From positions 186,001 to 250,000 of the forward strand of contig NZ_JAIWNB010000003.1 in assembly GCF_020215705.1 (NCBI RefSeq): a stretch of DNA of 64,000 nucleotides. The letters are read 5' to 3'. This stretch comes from Nonomuraea aurantiaca (GTDB lineage: Bacteria; Actinomycetota; Actinomycetes; Streptosporangiales; Streptosporangiaceae). A program made the position numbers and the translations under genes. This document shows, piece by piece, positions 17,377-26,300 of this stretch. Each line of letters starts with the position of its first letter. Positions within the stretch are counted from its first letter, which is position 1. The notes under the pieces are model-generated. The model made no database searches, had not been told where the DNA came from, and saw only the letters and a list, made by a program, of their open reading frames with translations.

Positions 17377-20274
17377 GTGTCCCGAACCGATCTCATCCCC
17401 CCAGACCGCTCGCCCTCCGCACACTGTCATGCGCGGCGCGTCAGGCTGCCCGATGGCGTTGGTGCCACCTGGCTGGCCGGACTCTTCGAACGCGCGGTCC
17501 GCACCTGGTGGGGGGACACGCCTGACCGGCTGCCCCGGCTCTGGGACGAGCGGGTTCCGGCCGCCTGCGACTCCGCGGTGGCAGGCCGCCGCGTCGAGGC
17601 CGAACTGCACCGTCCTTTGGACGCAGAGGGCGCCTTGCTGCGCGCGGTGCTGCTGCAGTACGCGGACGGGCCCGCCGACCTCGTGCTCGTCGCCCATCGC
17701 GCCAATCTCGACGCCCTGTCGCTGCGCACCGTGGCCGACGTGCTCACCGGGCGGGCTCGGTATGAGGGATTCACCGACAAGACGGCGAGTCATATCGTCG
17801 CCGCCGCGGACGCTGAAACGCTCAAAAGATGGCGGGAAGCGGATTTTTCCGGACGTATTGCGTGGGCCAGCGGCGACGACGCGGCGGGTGACCGTACCGG
17901 CCTGGTCACCGTGGCGATCCGCGAGGCCGGGCCGGACGTGCCGGCCACGATGGCGGCGGCGGTCGGGCTGGTGCTCGGGCGGTACGAGAACCAGGAGAAT
18001 CCGGTCGTCGGCGTGCTCGGCCCCGTGCCCGAGCGGCCGGAAGGAGCGCTGGGAGCGTTCGACGCCGGGCTCCTGCTGGCGCTGGACCTTTCGGGCGCGC
18101 GCACCGCAGGGGAGTTGGTGGCCGAGACCGCCCAAGCGCTGGCCTCGGACGGCGGGCGGTGCGACGGGCGGCAGTACGCCGAACTCCTCGCGGAGACCGG
18201 CGGCCGGGTCGTGGCCGGTCTGCTCACCGACGGGCCGGCGGAGAGCGGGTCCGGTACGCACGTTCCCTGTCAGACAGCCCCGTTCCCGCTCACGATCGTG
18301 CCCGGTCGCACCCCGGACGGCGGCCTTCAGCTGGTGGTACGCCATCGGCTGGAAGACGTGGACGCCGACTCGGCAAGGCGCTTCGCCCGCCACGTCGTCC
18401 GCGCCTACGAGCAGCTGGCCAACGCGCCCGCCGGCCTGGTCCCCGCCGACGTCGAGTTGATGGACGAGGCGGAGACACGGCAGGTGGTCGCCCTCGGCCG
18501 GCCGTTACGGCGGCTGGACTGGCGGCCGGAGCGGATCGACGACGTGTTCGCCTCCCGGGTGGCGGAGCGTCCCGACGCGGTGGCGCTCACCTGCGAGGGC
18601 CGCTCCCTGACCTACGCGGAACTGGACGCGCGCGCCGACCGCTTCGCCGCCGCCCTCCTCGACCGGGGCGTGCGTGCGGGGGAGCGCGTCGGCGTCTGCC
18701 TCGGACGCACGCCCGATCTCGTGGTCGCCATGCTGGCGGTGCTCAAGGCGGACGCGGTGTACGTGCCCATGGATCCGGCCTATCCGGCCGACCGGCTGGC
18801 GTTCACGGCTCAGGACGCGGCCTTGCGCATCGTCATCGCGGACCAGGACTTTCCCGGCGGCGGGTCGGCGAGCGTGGTCAGGCCCGAGGAGCTGGAGACC
18901 CACGGCGGCGAGGCAGGCCGTGCCCGTCCAGAGCGGCGGGAGCCGGGTGAGGCCGCGTACGTCATCTACACCTCGGGCTCGACCGGGCGCCCGAAAGGCG
19001 TCGTGGTGCCGCATCGCAACGTCGTCGCCCTGCTGTCGGCCACCCGTGACGATTTCGGGCTCGGTCCCGGTGACACCTGGACGCTCTTCCACTCCAGCGC
19101 GTTCGACTTCTCCGTCTGGGAGATCTGGGGAGCGCTGCTCACCGGTGCCCGGCTGGTCGTGGTGCCGTACTGGGTCTCTCGCTCGCCCGAGGAGTTCCGC
19201 GAGCTGCTGGCGCGCGAGCGCGTCACCGTGCTGAACCAGACGCCGTCGGCGTTCGCTCAGCTCATGGAGGCCGACCGGCGGCAGGACGAGCGGCTGGCGG
19301 TCCGGCTGGTGATCTTCGGCGGTGAGCCGCTGGACGCCCGGCCCTTGCGGGCCTGGTTCGACCGGTATCCGGAGGATCGGTGCCGGCTGGTCAACATGTA
19401 CGGCATCACGGAGACGACGGTGCACGTGACGGCGCAGAACGTGACCCGCCGTGAGGCGATGACCGGGTCGCGGTCCGTTGGGCACGCCCTGCCCGGCTGG
19501 CACCTATACGTCCTCGACGAGCGCGGCCGTCCCGTGCCGTGCGGTGTCCCCGGCGAGATCCACGTCGGGGGAGACGGGGTCGCCCTGGAGTACCTGGACC
19601 GTCCCGAGCTGACCGCGCAGCGCTTCCTGCCCGATCCCTTCACCATGGGCCGCGTCTACCGCAGCGGCGACCGGGGCAGGCTGCTGCCCGATGGCCGGCT
19701 GGAGCACCTCGGCCGTCTCGATACCCAGGTCAAGCTGCGCGGATTCCGCGTCGAGCTGGACGAGATCCGCAACGTCCTGCTGGACGACCCCTCCGTCACG
19801 GCGGCCGCCGTGGTGCTGAACGGCGATCGGGACGCCGCGGGAGCGCGCATCGACGCGTACGTGGTGCCGGCCGGCGGCGATCCGGCGGCGATCCGGCAAC
19901 GAGCCGCCAAGGTGCTGCCGGAGCACATGCTGCCCGCCACCATCACGCCTCTCGACACACTGCCACTCACGGCCAACGGCAAGCTCGACGTTCGCGGGCT
20001 TCCCGAGCCGGTTGTCGCGCCCGCCGCGCCGATTCGGGCTCCGTCAGGTGAGCTGGCGGGCGCGCTCGCCGCGGTGTGGGAGTCGGTGCTCGGCGTGCCC
20101 GTCGGACCCGACGACAACTTCTTCGAGCTCGGCGGCAACTCCCTGTACGCCATGCGGGTGGCGGCGGCCATGCGCGACCGCGGCCTGCCCGCCTTTCCGA
20201 TGCGCGAGCTGTACCTTCACCCGACGGTGAGCGGCCTCGCGTACGTGCTGGACGAGGTGACGTCCCATGAGTGA
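17377..20274 (+). CDS. NRPS 1: degenerate condensation domain - adenylation (Thr) - carrier
   Basis: The 965-residue protein starts at GTG 17377 behind GGAG. Residues about 15-370 form a condensation-like domain whose HHxxxDG site reads HRANLDA (107-113), so the catalytic second His is Arg and it should not condense. The adenylation domain (about 385-875) has VIYTSGSTGRPKG (A3) near 529-541 and ANGKLDV (A10). By eye the ten pocket residues are D-F-W-N-I-G-M-V-H-K, the published threonine code. The carrier has Ser922 in FFELGGNSL. It overlaps NRPS2 by 8 bp, so both are made together. Having no working condensation domain, it can only load Thr and pass it on, or present it to a tailoring enzyme such as the adjacent SDR. 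Confidence 0.9.
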   Translation: MSRTDLIPPDRSPSAHCHARRVRLPDGVGATWLAGLFERAVRTWWGDTPDRLPRLWDERVPAACDSAVAGRRVEAELHRPLDAEGALLRAVLLQYADGPADLVLVAHRANLDALSLRTVADVLTGRARYEGFTDKTASHIVAAADAETLKRWREADFSGRIAWASGDDAAGDRTGLVTVAIREAGPDVPATMAAAVGLVLGRYENQENPVVGVLGPVPERPEGALGAFDAGLLLALDLSGARTAGELVAETAQALASDGGRCDGRQYAELLAETGGRVVAGLLTDGPAESGSGTHVPCQTAPFPLTIVPGRTPDGGLQLVVRHRLEDVDADSARRFARHVVRAYEQLANAPAGLVPADVELMDEAETRQVVALGRPLRRLDWRPERIDDVFASRVAERPDAVALTCEGRSLTYAELDARADRFAAALLDRGVRAGERVGVCLGRTPDLVVAMLAVLKADAVYVPMDPAYPADRLAFTAQDAALRIVIADQDFPGGGSASVVRPEELETHGGEAGRARPERREPGEAAYVIYTSGSTGRPKGVVVPHRNVVALLSATRDDFGLGPGDTWTLFHSSAFDFSVWEIWGALLTGARLVVVPYWVSRSPEEFRELLARERVTVLNQTPSAFAQLMEADRRQDERLAVRLVIFGGEPLDARPLRAWFDRYPEDRCRLVNMYGITETTVHVTAQNVTRREAMTGSRSVGHALPGWHLYVLDERGRPVPCGVPGEIHVGGDGVALEYLDRPELTAQRFLPDPFTMGRVYRSGDRGRLLPDGRLEHLGRLDTQVKLRGFRVELDEIRNVLLDDPSVTAAAVVLNGDRDAAGARIDAYVVPAGGDPAAIRQRAAKVLPEHMLPATITPLDTLPLTANGKLDVRGLPEPVVAPAAPIRAPSGELAGALAAVWESVLGVPVGPDDNFFELGGNSLYAMRVAAAMRDRGLPAFPMRELYLHPTVSGLAYVLDEVTSHE

Positions 20275-23200
20275 TCGGCTGCTGGACGGCTGCGACGACA
20301 CGGCCACGGACTATCCCCGAGACAGCCGCGTCGAGCAGCTCTTCGCCGAGCAGGCCGAGGCGGCGCCCGGCCAACCGGCCGTGGTGCACGGAAACACCAC
20401 GCTCACCTACGCCGAGCTGCACCGCCGCAGCACTCTGCTGGCCCAGAGGTTGCGCCGCGATGGGCTGCGTCCCGCGGAACCGGTGGCGCTGCTGCTGCCG
20501 CGTACCCCCGACCTGATCGTCGCGGCGCTCGCCGTGCTGAAGGCCGGCGGGTTCTACGTGCCGATGGACCCCGACCATCCGGCGGATCGGATCTCCCAGC
20601 TGATCGAGGACAGCGGCGCCGGCCTCCTGCTGACCACGCGAGAGCCGGCCCGCGGGCAGGCCATCGCGGTGGACGCCCAGGACTGGTCGGCCGAACCCGA
20701 GGGGGACGTCCCCGCGCCGGGCGACGCGTCGGACGTCGCGTACCTGATGTACACCTCGGGGACCACCGGACGGCCCAAGGGCGTCCTGGTCCCGCATCGC
20801 GGCATCGTCCGTCTGGTGCGGGGCGTCGGCTATGTACGGCTCGACTCCACGGCCAGGGTGGCGCAGATCGGGGCGACCGGTTTCGACGCTTCCGTCTGGG
20901 AGACCTGGGCTGCCCTGCTCTGCGGTGGGACTGTGCACATTCTCGATCGGGAGACGTTCCTCGACGGCGCGGAGCTGAGGCGGGCGCTGGCGGACGGGGG
21001 TATCACCACGGCGCTCTTCACCTCCGCGCTGTTCGGTCAGCTCGCGGACGAGGACCCGACCGTGTTCGGGCCGCTGCGGGACCTGCTGGTCGGAGGCGAC
21101 GTGCTCTCGGCCAAGCACGCCAGGTCCGTGCTGCGGGCCAATCCGGGTCTGCGGCTCGTCAACGCGTACGGGCCGACCGAGAACGCGGTCATCTCCACCT
21201 GCCACGAGGTTCGTGAGCCGATCGGCGCCCGCGTGCCCATCGGCCGCCCGGTGCCCAATACCACCGCGTACGTGCTCGACCAGGACAGACAACCGCTTCC
21301 AGTGGGCGTCACCGGCGAGCTGTACGTCGGCGGCGACGGGCTGGCGCTCGGCTACCACGGGCGCCCCGACCTGACCGAGCGCGCCTTCGTCCCCCACCCT
21401 TTCCGGCCAGGAGAGGTCCTCTACCGGACGGGCGACCGGGCGCGCAGACTGCCTGACGGGTCGATCGACTTCCTCGGCAGGACGGATCACCAGGTCAAGG
21501 TGCGCGGTCTGCGCGTCGAGCCGGGCGAGGTCGAGGCCGCGCTACTGGCCCGCCCCGGAGTGCGCGAGGCGGTGGTGGTGGAGCGGCGCGCGCCTGATTC
21601 GTCCGACGGTCACCTACGCGCGTACGTCTCGGGTGGGCATTCCCTGGAACCGGAGCGGCTGCGGACGGACATCGGGCGCGTGCTGCCCGCTCACATGGTG
21701 CCCGCCCAGATCGTGGTGCTGCCCGCGCTGCCGCTGAACGTCAACGGGAAGGTGGACCGAGCCGCGCTGCCCGAGCCGATCCCCGCAGGCGGTGGGACGG
21801 CCGGGGACGAGCTCGAGCGAGAGCTCGTCGAGCTGTGGGAGGACGTCCTTGGTGTGCGCGGGATCGGCGTCGACGACCCACTCGACCGGCTGGGCGGCAG
21901 TTCGCTCACCGCGACCCGGCTGGCCGCCAGGGTGCGGAAGAGGTTCGGAGTGGCTTGCCCGGCCTCGGCCGTGCTGGCGGTCCGTACGGTGTCAGCGCTG
22001 GCCGACCTGGTCCGTGCCGCGGACGGCACCGACGTGGTGGGGCCGCGTCCGTGTCAGGCCGGCGAGCGGACCCCGCTGTCACCTCAGCAGAAGGGCGTCT
22101 ATGTCGAGCAGGTCAAGGACCCGTCCAGCACCCAGTACAACCTGCCGATCATCGTCGACCTCCCCGGCCGGATGGACGCCGGACGGTTGCGCGCCGCTCT
22201 CTCGACGCTCGTCGAGCGGCACGAGATCCTGCGCACCGACGTGGCCGTGGGCGACGACGGGCAGCCGTACCAGCGAGTTCACGAGGTGCTTTGTACGACG
22301 CTGGATGAGGTCGGCCTGTTTCGCGGTGCGGATCTCGACGGCTGGACCGAGCGGTGGATCCGCGCCTTCGACGTCCATCAGGCCCCCCTGTGGCGGGCGG
22401 CCCTGGCGCGGCACGACCATGGGAGCCGGCTGGTGCTGGACATTCACCACCTCCTCACCGACGGCCACTCGCTCGCCCTCCTGATGGCCGAGTGGGCGGC
22501 GCTGCTCAGGGGCGAGCCGCTCCCCGAGGTGGAGCTGCGTTACCGGGACTTCGCGCAGTGGGCGAACGGGCCGGAGCGGCGCGCGCTGTCCGAGACCCAG
22601 CGTGGCTTCTGGGCCGAGACGTTCGCGCGGCCGGTCAAACCTCTCGATCTGCCCATCGACCTGCCCCGGCCGGCGATCCGCCGGACGGAGGGGGACCACC
22701 TGCCGTTCGCGTTCGGCGCGGAGCGCAGCCACGCGGTCAGAGAGCTGGCCCGCACCGAGAGAGTGACGGCGTTCCACGTGATCCTGGCCGCGTACACCGC
22801 CTTCCTGGGGCAGGTGAGCGGCGGTGACGAGGTGACGGTCGGGACGCCCTTCTCCGGCCGGCACCTGCCGGGGGTGGACCGGGTTCAGGGGATGTTCGTG
22901 AACACCCTGTGTTTACGGATGTACCCGGCCCCCGAGCTGCCGTTCCGCGCGTATCTGCAAGCCGTGGCCCGGCACACGCTGGCGGCCGGCGACCACCAGG
23001 ATCACGCGTTCGACGCTCTGGTGGCGATGCGGGGAGAGCATGACTTCAGCCGCCACCTGCTCTTCGACGCGTTCTTCGGGATGCAGGACACAGGGCTGCA
23101 CCAGGTGGAGTTCCTCGGCGGCCGGCCCCGGTGGCGGCCGGAGGCCACCCGGCGCACGATCTTCGACCTGGACCTGCAAGTCGAGGACGCACCCGAAGGG

Positions 23201-23386
23201 TACGACGCCCGGCTGGCGTACGCCACAAACCTCTTCCTGCGCCCCACGGTGGAGACGTTCCGGGATGAGCTGCTGGCCCTGCTCGACGCGGCGCTCGCCG
23301 AGCCGGACACGCCGCTCGGCGAGCTCGGTCGGGCGCCTTCGGCCCGGCCTGGCCTGCCCGAGCTCGACTTCGACTTCGACTTCTGA
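20267..23386 (+). CDS. NRPS 2: adenylation (Leu-like) - carrier - condensation
   Basis: The 1039-residue protein opens with the end of a C-A linker (TATDYPRDS) and then an adenylation domain with LMYTSGTTGRPKG (159-171). The pocket residues read D-A-W-L-L-G-A-V-I-K, matching eight of ten in a known leucine code (DAWLYGAVMK), so a hydrophobic residue is predicted. Carrier Ser546 lies in RLGGSSL. The condensation domain (about 600-1025) is the only one in the locus with an intact site, HHLLTDG at 727-733; no epimerase is present. The last residues, ELDFDFDF, form an acidic-aromatic tail, perhaps a docking element for the basic start of NRPS3. It starts 8 bp inside NRPS1 and ends 12 bp before NRPS3. 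Confidence 0.9.
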   Translation: MSDRLLDGCDDTATDYPRDSRVEQLFAEQAEAAPGQPAVVHGNTTLTYAELHRRSTLLAQRLRRDGLRPAEPVALLLPRTPDLIVAALAVLKAGGFYVPMDPDHPADRISQLIEDSGAGLLLTTREPARGQAIAVDAQDWSAEPEGDVPAPGDASDVAYLMYTSGTTGRPKGVLVPHRGIVRLVRGVGYVRLDSTARVAQIGATGFDASVWETWAALLCGGTVHILDRETFLDGAELRRALADGGITTALFTSALFGQLADEDPTVFGPLRDLLVGGDVLSAKHARSVLRANPGLRLVNAYGPTENAVISTCHEVREPIGARVPIGRPVPNTTAYVLDQDRQPLPVGVTGELYVGGDGLALGYHGRPDLTERAFVPHPFRPGEVLYRTGDRARRLPDGSIDFLGRTDHQVKVRGLRVEPGEVEAALLARPGVREAVVVERRAPDSSDGHLRAYVSGGHSLEPERLRTDIGRVLPAHMVPAQIVVLPALPLNVNGKVDRAALPEPIPAGGGTAGDELERELVELWEDVLGVRGIGVDDPLDRLGGSSLTATRLAARVRKRFGVACPASAVLAVRTVSALADLVRAADGTDVVGPRPCQAGERTPLSPQQKGVYVEQVKDPSSTQYNLPIIVDLPGRMDAGRLRAALSTLVERHEILRTDVAVGDDGQPYQRVHEVLCTTLDEVGLFRGADLDGWTERWIRAFDVHQAPLWRAALARHDHGSRLVLDIHHLLTDGHSLALLMAEWAALLRGEPLPEVELRYRDFAQWANGPERRALSETQRGFWAETFARPVKPLDLPIDLPRPAIRRTEGDHLPFAFGAERSHAVRELARTERVTAFHVILAAYTAFLGQVSGGDEVTVGTPFSGRHLPGVDRVQGMFVNTLCLRMYPAPELPFRAYLQAVARHTLAAGDHQDHAFDALVAMRGEHDFSRHLLFDAFFGMQDTGLHQVEFLGGRPRWRPEATRRTIFDLDLQVEDAPEGYDARLAYATNLFLRPTVETFRDELLALLDAALAEPDTPLGELGRAPSARPGLPELDFDFDF

Positions 23387-23398
23387 TCTGGAGAGGCC

Positions 23399-26300
23399 AT
23401 GCAGTCCATTGAGACCCAGGGCACGCTCAAGGTCGCGGCCGCGAAGCGCCGCCGCGAGGGGGCGTTCTGGCGCGCTCAGCTCGCGGCACTGCCAGAGCGC
23501 ACCGGCTTCCCGCCCGACGCGAACAGTGGCTCGACCGGGGAGGCGGTCGCCGCGCTCGACCTCGGCCCCGAGCTGACCGCCAGACTCGGCAAGCTGGCCC
23601 GAGGCCAGGACACCGCCCTGCGCTCCGTGCTGATCGCCGTGGTAGGCGCGTTGCTCCGGCGTTACGGCGGCGGCGAGGAGTCCGTGCTGGCCACCCCTCC
23701 CGTCCCCGTGCCCGGCGGGCCCGCGCCGCTGGCCTCCTCACTGGTGCTGTGCCTGCCGATCACCCGCGACACCACGTTGCGCGGGCTGCTGGGCGAGGTC
23801 GGCGACCGGCTGCGCGCCGCGGTCGAGCACCAGGACTACCCGATCGAGCTGCTCGCCGACGAGTTCGGGAGCGCGGCACAGGAGGGGGACGACCCTTTCG
23901 CCGACGTGCTCGCGGACGCCGTACGCGACGAGACGGACCCGGCCGGCCGGCCCGGCTTCCCGCTCGCCTTCGCCTTCGTACGCGGGCAGGCCGGGCTGAC
24001 TCTGGAACTGCGCTACCGTCCCGGCACGCACAGCCCCGGTGCCGCCCGGCGGCTGCTCACCCACTGCGTGATGCTGCTCGACCAGGCCACCGCCGCGCCC
24101 GACACGGCGATGGCCGCCTTCGACCTGCGATCCGACGACGATCTGGCGCTGATCCACAAGGCGAACGACACGGACGCCGCCTTCGAGGACACGGTGCGGC
24201 TCGACGAGCTGTTCAGCCGCCAGGTCGCCGCGACCCCTGACGCCGTGGCCGTGGTCGGTGACGGCTTCTTTCTCACCTACACCGAGCTGAACGTCCGTGC
24301 CAATCGCCTAGCGCACACGCTGCGCGCCCGCGGTGTGGGCCGCGACGACCTCGTGGCCGTGCTGGCGGACCGCTCGCCGGAGATGCTCGTCGCCGTCTAC
24401 GCCGTGCTGAAGGCGGGGGGCGCGTACCTGCCGATCGACCCGGGCAACCCGCGCGACCGCATCGCGTACATCCTCGGTGACAGCGCCGCCCGCCTCGTCC
24501 TCACCCAGCCCCGCCACCTGGAGCTGGTCGGCGACGGCGTCGCCGTCCTGGACCTCATGGACGAGGGAGCCTACGCGCAGGAGGTGAGCACGCCGCCGGT
24601 CGAGGGCGGCCCCCGCGACCTCGCGTATGTCATCTACACCTCGGGTTCGACCGGTGCTCCCAAGGGCGTGCAGATCGAGCACCGGTCGGTCGTCAACCGC
24701 ATCGGCTGGATGCAGAAGGCGTACCCGATCAGTTCCGCGGACGTCATCATGCAGAAGACGCCCACGTCGTTCGACGTCTCGGTGTGGGAGCTCTTCTGGT
24801 GGACGTTCGCGGGCGCGTCGGTGTGCCTGCCCGAGCCCGGCGCGGAGCGGGACCCGGAGGCGCTGACCGCCGCGGTCGAGCGGCACGGCGTCACCACGAT
24901 GCACTTCGTGCCGTCCATGCTGGGGGCCTTCCTCGACTTCGCCTCGGGAACGGGCGAGCGCCGCAGGCTGTTCACCCTGCGGCAGGTCTTCGCCAGCGGC
25001 GAGGCGCTGCCGGTCCACCACGTGCGACGCTTCCACGAGGTGGTCACAGGTTGCCGGCTGATCAACCTGTACGGGCCCACCGAGGCGGCCGTCGACGTCA
25101 CCCACTACGCCTGCCGCGGTGACGAGAGGATGGTGCCGATCGGGCGGCCGGTCGACAACACGCGCGTCCACGTGCTCGACGCGGATCTGCGACCCCAGCC
25201 CGTCGGCGTCCCGGGGGAGCTGTGCATCGCCGGGGTCCAGCTGGCCCGCGGGTACCTCCATCGCCCCGAACTGACGGCCGAACGCTTCGTCGCCGCGCCC
25301 CACGCGGGCGAGAAGCGCGTCTACCGTACGGGGGACCTGGCCCGCAGGCTGGCCGACGGCGGCATCGAGTACCTGGGCCGCATCGACCACCAGGTCAAAC
25401 TGCGGGGATACCGCATCGAACCGGGCGAGATCGAGGAGCGGCTGCGGCAGCACGCCGCCGTGAGGGACGCCGTCGTCATCGCTCGCGGGCAGGCTTATCT
25501 GTGCGGTTACGTCCTGGCGTCCGAGCCACCGTCCGAGGATGACCTTAAGGAGCACCTGAGGCGCACGTTGCCGGAGTACATGGTCCCCGCCCGCCTCGTC
25601 ACGCTCGCGTCGTTCCCGCTCACCCCGAGCGGCAAGCTGGACCGCGGCGCGCTGCCCGACCCCGGCGAACCGGCCCGTGCGGTGGACCACGTCGCCCCGC
25701 GTACGCCGCAGGAGGCGGACCTGGCCCGCATCTGGGCCGAGGTGCTCGGCGTCGAGCAGGTCGGCGCGCACGACAACTTCTTCGCGCTCGGCGGCAACTC
25801 GATCCACTTCGTCACCGTGCTGGCCAGGGCACGCGCGTGCGGCCTCGACTTCACCTTTCAGCAGCTCTTCGAGAACCCGACCATCGCGAGGCTGGTCGCG
25901 CTCTCGCCGTCTTCGGATCCGGCGACGCGCCCGCTCCGGCCGTTCGAGCTGCTGACGGCCGAGGACCGGGCGAAGATCCCGGCCGGAGTGGCCGACGCCT
26001 ACCCGATGACGCAGCTCCAAGCGGGACTGGTCTTTCAGAGCGAACTGTCACACAACACAGTCGAATATCACGACATCATCAGCTACACGATCCAGAGCTC
26101 GTTCGACCTCGGACGCTTCGAGCGGGCGGTCCGGATTCTCGTCGCCGCGAACCCGATCTTCCGTACCAGCTACCACCTCACCGGCTACAGCGAATACCTG
26201 CAGCTCGTCCACGAGGACGCGCCGTCACCGCTGTACGTCGCCGACCTGCGCGGTATGAACGAGGGCGAACAAGACGCCTGGTATCACGCATGGGCGGAGC

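Noticed and set aside
24308..26020. 570-codon minus-strand frame inside NRPS3
   Set aside because: Antisense shadow of the adenylation domain; no RBS or domain.
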